A stretch of 64,000 nt of DNA from Ferruginibacter sp. (GTDB taxonomy: Bacteria > Bacteroidota > Bacteroidia > Chitinophagales > Chitinophagaceae), in NCBI GenBank assembly GCA_025352695.1, contig JANXSK010000144.1, forward strand, positions 1-64,000. The letters are read 5' to 3'. The position numbers were made by a program, and so were the translations under genes. The notes under the pieces are model-generated. The model made no database searches, was not told the DNA's origin, and saw nothing but the letters and a program-made list of their open reading frames with translations. Position 1 is the first letter of the stretch. Every line of letters begins with the position of its first letter. Shown in pieces: positions 26,989-36,900 of this stretch.

Positions 26989-29900
26989 ATGAAGAATTAC
27001 CAATTTTTTGGTGTGATTAAATATGCAATCACAGGATTTATCCTGGGGATACTGCTCATAATTATTGGGGTGCTGTTAAATTATAATAGCGGTTTCCATG
27101 GAGCATGGTTTCATATTTTTGATTACGCTCCAGACTTTGTGATCATTGCTTTTTCCCCTATTTTTTTAAGTTTACTTTTTTATCTTTTTGGTTTTCGACG
27201 AGAACAATACGAAATATCTACTCAACAAATAAAATCCAGTTTATTTAATGAACAAAAAATTAATTCAGTTTCTGACCAGCAATTAAAAGTACTGGCTAAA
27301 GTTGTTGCTCAGGTAAATGAAGCAATTATTATTACAGATTGCAATGGAAAAGTGGAATGGATAAATGAAGGCTTTACAAAAATTAATGGGTTTATACTGG
27401 AAGAGGTAAAAGGAAAGGAATTAAACAATGTCATATATGGTTCAATAACAAATAAAGAAGTTATAAAGCGTATAGCTGAAAAATTGATTATTGGAGAGTC
27501 TGTAATGGAGGAATTACAAACCTATAACAAGAATGGTACTCCAATCTGGCTATCTTTAAGTATCAAGCCAATTTTTGATGATACCGGGGAAATTGTAAAT
27601 TTTATTTCCATTCAAAATAATATTACAAGTCGTAAGGGCAAAGAAATTTCTATTGAAGCATTGTATAAGGAGGTAGCGAATTATAAATTTGCACTGGATC
27701 AATCTGCCATTGTAATGATATTTAATATACATGGAAAAATTATTCATATTAATAGAAAATTTTGTGAAATAAATGAATTGGCAGAAGATGAGTTATTAGG
27801 AAATGATTACAGGTCTATTAGCATTAGTATGAGAGATAAAAGTATTGTAAACCCAATCTGGAAAGCATTACAGGAAGGCAATACATGGAAGGGAGAATTG
27901 GTTAACCGTAATAAAAATGGTAAATTATACTGGGCAGATACAACGATTGTTCCACTGATAGATGCAGCGGGTATGCCTTACCAGTTTCTTGCAATACAGC
28001 ATGATATTACTGAAAGGAAAGAATTGGAAATTCAGTTGATTGCTAATAAAAATAAATTACACCAGGCCATGCAAATTGCACAACTTGGCTCATGGGAGTT
28101 ATATGCTGATGGAAAATTTATTTTATCTACCGAATTAAGACAACTTTATCATTTTCCTTTGGAGGGTGATATTTTAATTGATGAATTCTTCAATAATATT
28201 CATACCCAAGATGTAGATATTGTTAAAGAAAAGATTGCCTTAAGTCAAAATAGTCTTCAATTAGAAGAAGTTGAGTATCGTTATTATATTAATGGAGTGT
28301 TGCATTATATAATTTCAAATATTTATCCTCATCTGGATGTTACAGGTAATTGCATAGGCGCATTTGGAACAGTACAGGATAATACTGCTGCAAAATTATC
28401 AGCGCTTGCTTTAAAGAAAAGTGAAACAGAAAAATCAGTTATTTTAAATAATACCCAAACAGTTATTTGTTTGCATGATATGAATGGTGTTATAATTGAT
28501 ATAAATAATACCGCAGAAAGAATGAGTGGTTTTAGTAAAAACGAGATCATTGGACTTAGTTTAAAATTGATTATTTCTCCCGAATATACAACCGAATTTG
28601 ATGAATATATTCACACCATCAATAACAATCCGACAGCTAACGGCATTTTTAATATTTATACTAAAAACGGAAACAAAAAGGTATGGCTGTATCAAAATAC
28701 AGTGTATGCAAATGAAGGCAATCAGCCCTATGTAATTGCTAGTGCTATTGATATTACAGAATCTGTAAAAGCACAAAATGAAGTAGAGCGACAACAGCAG
28801 TTTATTCGCCAGATTATAAACAATAGCCCAAGTGTAATTTTTATGATCAATGCACAAAGGCAGATTATGCTTGCTAATAAAACTTTTGCAAACTATTATC
28901 CTTACAATGAAAAGGAAACTCCATTTGCTAAAAAATTATCGCATGGTGCAGAGGATATTTTTTTTGGTGATATGGATAGCCTTTTTGAAATGGAAGACGG
29001 ACAAATGATTACGCTGGAAGGAAGTTTGAACAATCCGGCAACAGATACCTCCTGCTGGTTTAACATCATAAATAAATGTTTTAAAGAAAAAAATGGCGAA
29101 AAATATATTCTGGGCTTTGGTATGGATATTACTGGAAGGCACCAGGTAGAAACAGATTTGATTGCAGCAAATGAAATGGTTAAAAAAACTTTAAAAGTTA
29201 AGGATGCTTTTATTAGCAATATGAGCCATGAAATAAGAACGCCATTGAATGCCGTAATTGGATTTACGGATTTACTTTTAGAAACCAGCTTAAATAGTAA
29301 ACAAGCAGCATATGTTGATATTGTAAAAACAGCTTCTGGAAACCTGTTAGCACTTATCAATAATATTCTTGTTTTTACTAAAATTGAATCCAGTAATCTT
29401 GTATTAGAAAGTCATCCCATGAGTATTATAAAAATAATCAATGATGTAATAAAAATACTTGAACCCCAGGCTACGGTTAAGGGGATATCAGTAACTAAGA
29501 TGCTTGATGATACGCTTCCACCTATTGTATTAGGTGATCCTTTACGTTTATCACAGGTATTATTTAACATAATTGAAAATGCAGTAAAATTTACAGATAC
29601 CGGCACTATTGATATTACCTGTAAGCTGGTAAATGAAGCCGATAAACTAAAGGATCATATTGCTTTTTCAATAAGAGATTCGGGTATTGGTGTAGCAAAT
29701 GAAAAGCAAACGGATATTTTTGAACGCTTTACACAGGGTAATCAGGATACCCAACTTTTGTATGGTGCTTTAGGTTTAGAATTAAGTATTGCTAAGCGTA
29801 TTGTTGAGCTTTATGGAGGTACTTTTACAATCGAAATCGACCTTGATAAAGGTACTACTTTTAATTTTATGCTTCCTTTTAATAAGTGTATTGATACACC

Positions 29901-30366
29901 GTATCTTAATGAGTTAAAATCTGTAAATGGGGAGCGTATATTATCTATTAATAAAGCAATTCGTATTTTACTTGTAGAAGATAACAGCATCAATGCAATG
30001 TTAGCCACACAGGTATTAACAAAAAGGGGATTTACATTGGTACATGTTTTAAACGGACAACTTGCGGTAGAAGCAGTACAACAACAGTACTTTGATTTGA
30101 TATTGATGGATATTCAGATGCCTGTGATGGATGGCATTGAAGCAACAAAAACTATCCGTCAATTAAATGGTACTGTAGCAAATATTCCAATTATTGCTAT
30201 GACAGCTCATTCATTGCATGGCAAAATGCAGCATTGTTATAATACAGGTATGAATGGTTATGTGGCCAAACCTTTTAAGGCTAGAGATTTATTTAATTCA
30301 ATTAGTGAAGTAATAAAAAGCAGTAGCTACAACAATGCTGAATTGAGTAGCCCAATAATAGTTTAA
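26989..30366 (+). CDS. Hybrid sensor histidine kinase (TM, 5 PAS, HisKA, HATPase, REC)
   Basis: A membrane-anchored hybrid kinase of 1125 residues. Two hydrophobic helices lie within residues 8-70. Five PAS domains follow, each closing with a PAC-type phrase: ISIQNNITSRK, LAIQHDITERK, FGTVQDNTAAK, ASAIDITESVK and LGFGMDITGRH. The dimerisation helix carries the phospho-acceptor H747 in FISNMSHEIRTPLNAVIGF. The ATP-binding domain shows IIENAVKFTD and RDSGIGVANEKQTDIFERF. The receiver domain has VEDNSINAML, the phospho-acceptor D1041 in LILMDIQMPVMDG and the lysine of AKPF. Phosphate probably passes from H747 to D1041 and on to an Hpt protein; an Hpt-like gene lies 23 bases downstream. No periplasmic sensor domain is apparent, so the stimulus is likely cytoplasmic or redox/ligand-type through PAS. 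Confidence 0.92.
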   Translation: MKNYQFFGVIKYAITGFILGILLIIIGVLLNYNSGFHGAWFHIFDYAPDFVIIAFSPIFLSLLFYLFGFRREQYEISTQQIKSSLFNEQKINSVSDQQLKVLAKVVAQVNEAIIITDCNGKVEWINEGFTKINGFILEEVKGKELNNVIYGSITNKEVIKRIAEKLIIGESVMEELQTYNKNGTPIWLSLSIKPIFDDTGEIVNFISIQNNITSRKGKEISIEALYKEVANYKFALDQSAIVMIFNIHGKIIHINRKFCEINELAEDELLGNDYRSISISMRDKSIVNPIWKALQEGNTWKGELVNRNKNGKLYWADTTIVPLIDAAGMPYQFLAIQHDITERKELEIQLIANKNKLHQAMQIAQLGSWELYADGKFILSTELRQLYHFPLEGDILIDEFFNNIHTQDVDIVKEKIALSQNSLQLEEVEYRYYINGVLHYIISNIYPHLDVTGNCIGAFGTVQDNTAAKLSALALKKSETEKSVILNNTQTVICLHDMNGVIIDINNTAERMSGFSKNEIIGLSLKLIISPEYTTEFDEYIHTINNNPTANGIFNIYTKNGNKKVWLYQNTVYANEGNQPYVIASAIDITESVKAQNEVERQQQFIRQIINNSPSVIFMINAQRQIMLANKTFANYYPYNEKETPFAKKLSHGAEDIFFGDMDSLFEMEDGQMITLEGSLNNPATDTSCWFNIINKCFKEKNGEKYILGFGMDITGRHQVETDLIAANEMVKKTLKVKDAFISNMSHEIRTPLNAVIGFTDLLLETSLNSKQAAYVDIVKTASGNLLALINNILVFTKIESSNLVLESHPMSIIKIINDVIKILEPQATVKGISVTKMLDDTLPPIVLGDPLRLSQVLFNIIENAVKFTDTGTIDITCKLVNEADKLKDHIAFSIRDSGIGVANEKQTDIFERFTQGNQDTQLLYGALGLELSIAKRIVELYGGTFTIEIDLDKGTTFNFMLPFNKCIDTPYLNELKSVNGERILSINKAIRILLVEDNSINAMLATQVLTKRGFTLVHVLNGQLAVEAVQQQYFDLILMDIQMPVMDGIEATKTIRQLNGTVANIPIIAMTAHSLHGKMQHCYNTGMNGYVAKPFKARDLFNSISEVIKSSSYNNAELSSPIIV

Positions 30367-30389
30367 AATAAATAAGAAAACCGTACGCT

Positions 30390-30746
30390 ATGGAACAGCC
30401 TATTATGGCAATTGACCTCACCTACCTTTATTCACTTACAGGGGGCAATAAATCTTTTGAACAATTACTTTTAACAAGAACTGTAATTGATGTAAATAAT
30501 ATTATTGCTGATTTAGATAAATCATGGATAGAAAAAGATATTATTGCAATAAGAAAAAATGCGCATTTGCTGGTTTCTTTAGCTGCTATTGTGGGCATGC
30601 CACAGGTAGAAAAATGGAGCAGAGAAATTGACCAGACTTTTGCTGATGGAATTTTTCATCCTGAATTAGCACCTGTAGTTCATTCAATAATTTGGAGCTG
30701 GCCTTCAGCATATTCCCAATTAAACATATTAATTGCAAATAATTAA
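30390..30746 (+). CDS. Hpt (histidine phosphotransfer) domain-like protein
   Basis: A 118-residue all-helical protein that fits a single Hpt domain. IDLTYLYSLTGGNKSFEQLLL matches the usual first helix (DLsYLxxlxGGdxxf), and the second key helix IRKNAHLLVSLAAIVGM holds the phospho-acceptor candidate H59. The residues after the histidine read HLLVSL, not the typical HxLKG/S, so the conserved lysine is missing. It directly follows the hybrid kinase gene on the same strand and would take the phosphate from that protein's receiver domain. Its next partner could be the NarL-type regulator or the receiver at the front of the kinase encoded at 30782. Cytoplasmic. Confidence 0.72.
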   Translation: MEQPIMAIDLTYLYSLTGGNKSFEQLLLTRTVIDVNNIIADLDKSWIEKDIIAIRKNAHLLVSLAAIVGMPQVEKWSREIDQTFADGIFHPELAPVVHSIIWSWPSAYSQLNILIANN

Positions 30747-30781
30747 AAATTCCTGTAAGTAAAAATAATAATAAATTTAAT

Positions 30782-33466
30782 TTAAATATTACCGGTGTAG
30801 GGCAAAGGTATTTCAACTATAATTTCGCAACCATTACCTGGTGAGGACTGCAAAGAAAAAAGACCAGAAATTAACTCAGTTCGTTTTTTTATATTGTTAA
30901 GGCCGATACCTTTTTTAAAATTTTTAGTATCAAAGCCTACACCATTATCAAAGATTCTAAAATGAATTACCTGATTTACCAATGAAAGAGATATTTCTAT
31001 TAAAGTAGCTTTCGAATATTTCATAATATTATTTAATTGCTCCTGTAATATCCTGTATAAATTTAGTTGGATGTCATCATCAATTTTAATTTCTTTTACT
31101 CCTTCCATTTTAAATTTTATTTGGTACTGATTATTAATGTTTATACTTTTTATAAGTTCTTTAAAAACCTCTTCTAATGAATTTTCTTCGAAGGAAGCAG
31201 GTGCCAACCGATGCGATAGATTCCGTATTTCATTTATAGCCATGTGAACATAGGTTAATGATTTCTCTATCCATTCATTTTGTGTTGTTAGGGACTTTCC
31301 TTTTGTCATACCAAGGTTTAGTAATACACCGGCTAAAATCTGATTTACGTTGTCATGTAATTCTCCTCCAATCTGAAACCGCTCCTGCTCCTGTGCATTA
31401 ATTATGGCTTTTGTTATTTCTTGATCTAACTTTTTACTGGCTGTTACATCTCTTTGTATAGCTATCCAATGGGTATAAATACCTCTCTCATCAGCTACAG
31501 GGCTTAAAGACATATTATTTAAGAATTCTTCTCCATTTTTTTTATAGTTGATTATGGTAATTTCTTTGGTTTCATATTTTTTTATTGACTCATTTAAAAG
31601 CTTTATTTCTTTTTTGTCAGATTTTAGCCCTTGTAATATTTTAGGCGTTTTGCCAATTACTTCCTTAGAAGTATAACCTGTCATTTTAGTAAATGCTTCG
31701 TTAACATATACAATTTTAGGACCGGATAGATCAAATGATTCTGCCTCAGTAATCATTACAGAATCGGATGTATTGGTAATAACTGACTCCAGTAATTTTA
31801 GCCTGTGCTCTTCTTCTTTTTGATGTGTAATATCCTGCATTGCACCTATCATTTTTATAGGTTTATTATTATTATCTACTAATATAAAACCCCTGTCGAA
31901 AATATATTTATAAATTCCATCGGCGCATTTAAAACGATATTCATCCTGCCATTTAAGAATTTTATTATCAATATTGAGCTGAATATTTTCACAAACTCTT
32001 TTTAAATCATCTGGATGAATTTTTAGTCTCCACCAATCACTGTAAGTAGTATTATTTAATTCTTCATATCCAAAAACGCCCTTTAAACCTTTATTCCAAA
32101 GTGTGACATCCGTTATTAAATCCCAATCCCATATTACATCACTAGTTGCTTTTGCAACAATATTATACCTGTCATTCGATTTTTTGATATCTTCAGCTGC
32201 ATTCCGGTTTTCTATCAATATCCCTACCAATCCAGCTGCACGTTCGAGCAAATTTATCTGATTGGGTAGTGGAGTTTTATTGGTTTTAAAATAACTTGAA
32301 AAGCTGCCAATAATCATACCATCTCTTTGCTTTATGGGCACAGACCAACATGCCTTAAATCCAAAAGGGCGAATAAATGATCGGTAGTCATTCCATAGAG
32401 GATCAGTATTTATATCAGTTACAAAAATATTGGTTCCAGTATAAATGGCTGTTCCGCAAGATCCAGCATTGGGACCTATTGATAATCCTTCAATTAATTT
32501 CAGGTACTCTTTTGGCATAGATCCAGATACAAGAGACCGAATGGTATTTATTTCATCTTTTTGTAAAATAGTACAAAAAGATTGTGGCATTATCTGTTCT
32601 ATATTTATAATAAGAATGTTTAATAATTCGCTAAACGAAGTGCCAGCTGTTGCATTTAATGCATACACTTCCTTTTCCATAGCCAATATTTTTTTTTGAT
32701 AATTACTTTGTGTAACATCATTGCTTAATACCATTTTGGCTTTTTTTTCACCAAAATTAATTTCGCTGCCATAAATTTCTACATCTATTAGTTCGCCATT
32801 TTTTTTTAAGTGCCTGTAATTTTCTTTTTTATCAGTGGTTTTATTGATAATGTCTGTAGTGGTTTCTTTTAATTTAGCTCCATCTGCTAAAGGCCTTATA
32901 TGGTATAAGGTCATAGATAGAAATTCATCTTCTGAATAACCATAATGAGCAATTGCCGCTTCATTTACTTTTAAAAATTGCAAGCTTTCCAAATCATAAA
33001 CCCACATTGGTATTGGGCTTAAACTAAAAAGATTTCTATATTTTTCTTCCGACTCCTTTAACTCATTACTTATGCGGCTTCTTTCGCCACTATAGGTTAT
33101 ACTTTTATAGAGTTGGGCTGCAGTTAGTTCATCTTTTAATAAATAATCTGAAACGCCTAAGGCAAGTGTTTTAATTCCAAACTTTTTATCGCCATAGTCT
33201 GTAAGTACAATAATTGGGCAATGTCCGGCCAGTTGTACCATTTCAGTTACTAATAATTCGCCGCTTGCATCTGGCAGAGAAAGATCGAGCAGGATTATAT
33301 CAAAATTATTATCATGTTCTAATTTATTTTTTGCCTCAACAAAAGTTTTAGCATGCTCAATTAAAGGGTTTAAAAATTCTTCTTTTAAATATTCTTTAAT
33401 CAAAACGATATCACCAGGATTGTCTTCAACAACAAGAATATGCTTTGTATGACTGCGATATGACAT
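30782..33466 (-). CDS. Response-regulator/sensor kinase fusion (REC-PAS-GAF-PAS-PAS-HisKA_3-HATPase)
   Basis: A soluble 894-residue protein that starts with a receiver domain (VVEDNPGDIVLIKEYL, phospho-acceptor D61 in LLDLSLPD). It continues with PAS (YRNLFSLSPIPMWVYDLESL), GAF (SFSELLNILIINIEQIMPQSFCTIL to NRNAAED) and two more PAS domains (YNIVAKATSDVIWDWDL; VITNTSDSVMITEAES). It ends in a NarX/DesK-type kinase core: H704 in ERFQIGGELHDNVNQILAGVLLNLG, EQLNNIMKYSKA and FDNGVGFD. HisKA_3 kinases usually phosphorylate NarL/FixJ regulators, and one is encoded at 39635. The leading receiver allows input from another kinase, such as the hybrid kinase through the Hpt protein. The gene is convergent to the Hpt gene. 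Confidence 0.9.
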   Translation of the reverse strand: MSYRSHTKHILVVEDNPGDIVLIKEYLKEEFLNPLIEHAKTFVEAKNKLEHDNNFDIILLDLSLPDASGELLVTEMVQLAGHCPIIVLTDYGDKKFGIKTLALGVSDYLLKDELTAAQLYKSITYSGERSRISNELKESEEKYRNLFSLSPIPMWVYDLESLQFLKVNEAAIAHYGYSEDEFLSMTLYHIRPLADGAKLKETTTDIINKTTDKKENYRHLKKNGELIDVEIYGSEINFGEKKAKMVLSNDVTQSNYQKKILAMEKEVYALNATAGTSFSELLNILIINIEQIMPQSFCTILQKDEINTIRSLVSGSMPKEYLKLIEGLSIGPNAGSCGTAIYTGTNIFVTDINTDPLWNDYRSFIRPFGFKACWSVPIKQRDGMIIGSFSSYFKTNKTPLPNQINLLERAAGLVGILIENRNAAEDIKKSNDRYNIVAKATSDVIWDWDLITDVTLWNKGLKGVFGYEELNNTTYSDWWRLKIHPDDLKRVCENIQLNIDNKILKWQDEYRFKCADGIYKYIFDRGFILVDNNNKPIKMIGAMQDITHQKEEEHRLKLLESVITNTSDSVMITEAESFDLSGPKIVYVNEAFTKMTGYTSKEVIGKTPKILQGLKSDKKEIKLLNESIKKYETKEITIINYKKNGEEFLNNMSLSPVADERGIYTHWIAIQRDVTASKKLDQEITKAIINAQEQERFQIGGELHDNVNQILAGVLLNLGMTKGKSLTTQNEWIEKSLTYVHMAINEIRNLSHRLAPASFEENSLEEVFKELIKSININNQYQIKFKMEGVKEIKIDDDIQLNLYRILQEQLNNIMKYSKATLIEISLSLVNQVIHFRIFDNGVGFDTKNFKKGIGLNNIKKRTELISGLFSLQSSPGNGCEIIVEIPLPYTGNI

Positions 33467-33938
33467 TGATAAGGTTAATTTTTATTGGGCATGTTAAAAG
33501 GATTGATCCAAAAATATTTACAAAAAGCGATAACTTTTATAAGTTTAATTACCGCTGCAGGTTTATTGATAAAATAATTAGATAGTTATTATACCATGGT
33601 GCAATTTCTTTTTCGGATGGTGGGTTATTAAACATAAAAATGGGATTGTGTTTTAGCTAACTGTTATTTTTATATGCTGAATACTGCTTGTCTCCATATT
33701 TTTGGCATTACAATATCAAATAAAATAAAACGCGTCTTTGGGCATTTATATTTAGATATTTTTTTTAAAATTTAAAATGCTACCTGCCATCATTTCCAAT
33801 AAAAATAAGATTTTCTATTTTTTCTTCAAATAAAGCATCTGTTGTTTATAAGCTATTACGCTTTTTATGTGTTATTAAAAGTATCTGTAAAAGGCCTACA
33901 TTAAATATTTTTTCTTCCACGATTTTTTCTTTTTATAA
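33467..33938. other. Intergenic region between two kinase genes, nothing recognised
   Basis: These 472 AT-rich bases separate two minus-strand kinase genes. I found no coding remnant, strong hairpin or clear TAnnTTTG element. The length suggests that the downstream kinase gene has its own promoter. Confidence 0.4.
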
Positions 33939-36900
33939 TTATTTAACCACCAACTTATTATTCATTAATTTTTCGGAAACCAATAATTTTTTAGAAATGG
34001 TAAAATAAAAAGTACTTCCTTTTTCAGGTATTGATTCTACCCAAATTTTTCCATGATGATTATCAATAATCTTCTTACATATAGCTAATCCTATGCCAGT
34101 TCCCGAGTATTCATCTTTACTGTGCAATCTTTGAAATATTACAAAAACTTTGTTGAAATATTCCCGATCTATCCCAATGCCATTGTCTGTTACAGCAAAT
34201 TGCCAATGTGCTGCTTTATCTGTTACACTGATTTTTATATTAGGAATACTGTCTGGCTGCTGGTATTTAATTGCATTGCTGATAAGGTTTTGAAATAACT
34301 GCTGAATAGGTATTTTGGCTGCAATTATATCAGGTATTGATTCGTACGAAATGAATATTTTTTTTTCGGTGATAATATTTATATACATGCTGAATGCCTC
34401 TTTTAATATTTCAGATATATTTATTTTTTCGAACAGATATTGTTGTCTGCCAACTCGTGAATACTCCAGTAAATCAAGTATAATTCTGCGCATCCGAACT
34501 GCTCCATCTACAGCAAAACGAATATATATTTGTCCGGCTTCATCAAGTTGAGGTTCGTACTTTTTTTGTATTTGAGTTAAAAAACTTGTTACCATTCTTA
34601 AAGGTTCCTGTAAATCATGGGAGGCTATATAGGCAAATTGTTCTAATTCTGCATTCGAAGTAGCAAGTTCTTCTGCTCTTTTATTTAACTGTATGTTTAG
34701 TTCTTTTAAAACAATTTCCTTTTGTATCCTCTCTGTAATATCCTGCATAGCTCCAATTATCCTGTAAGGAATTCCTTTTTCATCTCTTACAACAATCCCG
34801 CTATCGGCAACTGTTGTGTAGTTACCATCAAATTTTCTAAACCTGTATTGGCCCTTCCAATAAATTTCAGTAGGATCATTTATTATTTTCTGAATACTTT
34901 GTTTAATTTTTCTGCTATCCTCAGGATGAATAAAAGCTTCCCACAAGTCTACACCAGGTTTGCTCTCTCTCATTTTATAGCCAAATAACGTGTTGAATCC
35001 CTCGCCCCAATAAATAGTATTGCTAATTAAATCAAAATCCCAAATGGCATCAGAAGTTGCTTTGGTAGCATACTCAAACCGTTCGATGCTTTTGGCTAGC
35101 GCCTGCTGGCTTTGCATAATTTCAGTAATATCATTCGATACAATCATTACTGCATTTTTATTATTGTATACAATGGTATGGCCTGTAATGGTTACATTAA
35201 TTTTTGTACTGTTTTTTTTAATATGCTTCCACTGCCCTAAATTAAGCATTCCATAATTTTTTATGTTTTTATTTACTCTAATAATATCTGCAATTTCTTC
35301 CAGTACAAATATGTCGTTGATAGACATATTTAAAAACTCCTTTTTAGTATAGCCATAATGTGTAATGGCGGAGTCATTTACTTCCAATATTTTTAAGCTT
35401 TCCAAATCGTAAATCCAATTAGCAAGGGGGTTACTGTTAAAGATCATCTTGTATTTTTCTTCCGATTCTTTAACTGCTTTTTCTGCTTTTTTTCTAAAAG
35501 TAATATCCTGCGAAGTTCCTTCCAATAAAATAGGTATTCCTTGTTCATCATAAACCAGATTACCTTTTTGTACCAATACTCTTAGTGAACCATCTTTTAA
35601 AACAATTCGGTGTTCATAATTATAGGGTTGTTTTTCTTCAATGGCAAGTTTATACTCTTGTAATACAAATTGTTTATCATCTTCATAAATAACATCATGT
35701 ATTTGTTGAATTTGTATCGGCAAATTGGTTTTTGTAAATCCATAAATATGGTACAATTCATCTGAAAAGAAAACAGTATTGTTTTGAAGGTTAATTTCCC
35801 AATACCCTAATCCTGCAATTTGCTGCGCAGTTTCCAGTTTTTTGTTGATAGTAATCAGCTGATTTTGATATAATTTATTTTCAGTTATATCTCTACTGTA
35901 GCAGGCTATTCCAGATATTTCAAGTCCATTAAAAATTGGCTTAAAGCTAACTTCTTTCCATTGCTGGTTGTTAGTAAAAGGATCTCTTGAAATAATTTCT
36001 TTTTTAAAAACTTCGCCAGAAAGAGCTCTGTAATACATCTCGTGCCAGAAAAGAAGTACTTCGGTAGAATAAGTACCTTCTATTAATAAGTAATCTCCCT
36101 GCTTAATTATTTTACCATTTAAAATTTTTATACAATTTATAAATGCTTTATTACCTGCAATAAAATTAAATTCTTTACTAACGCTCCATATCTGATCATC
36201 TGTGGTATTAATAAGGGCTTCTTTATCCCTTTTTTCAAATTCTTTTTGGCTCTCTGCTTTTATTTTTTCTGTTACATCATTCATTAAACTAAGTACACAT
36301 TTTCTTTCTTGATACTCAATTATATTACCTGTAGCATTGATGTACATTAATTCGCCATTCTTTTTTTTATGTATCCAGATTCTATAAGCAACATTGTCAA
36401 AAGTATTTTCATCCTTCAGCATTTCATAAATTGAAGAACTTTCCGAAAGGGCTCGTAAATCTTTTAAAGTAAATAACAAAAATTCATTTCGCCTATAGCC
36501 ATATTTTTTTAATGCTGCTTCATTAACTTCAATAATTTGATGCGTTAAAAAATCAAAAATAAATAAGGGTAGGGGGTTATTATTAAAGAGGTTACGGTAA
36601 AGTTGTTCTGATAATCCCAAAGCTTTCTCCTGCATTTTTGTTTCTGTACCATCTCTTGCAATACAGTGCAAGATTTTGGTATTTTCATCCCAACGAGCCG
36701 ACCATATTACAGGTATAATACTACCATCTTTTCGGGAATACCTGTTTTCAAAATTCCTGGTAGGTCCATTTTTTATAATATCCTCTATCTTTTTGAGCGA
36801 TGAAATTTTATCTTCCTTAAATACTATATCCATAAATGGTTTGCCAATTAACTCTTCAGCTTCAAATCCCCATAAATCTTTACAGGCTTTACTAACCTGT

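Noticed and set aside
28902-29360. 152-residue minus-strand ORF inside the hybrid kinase gene
   Set aside because: It is antisense to the PAS5/HisKA coding region and has no independent support.
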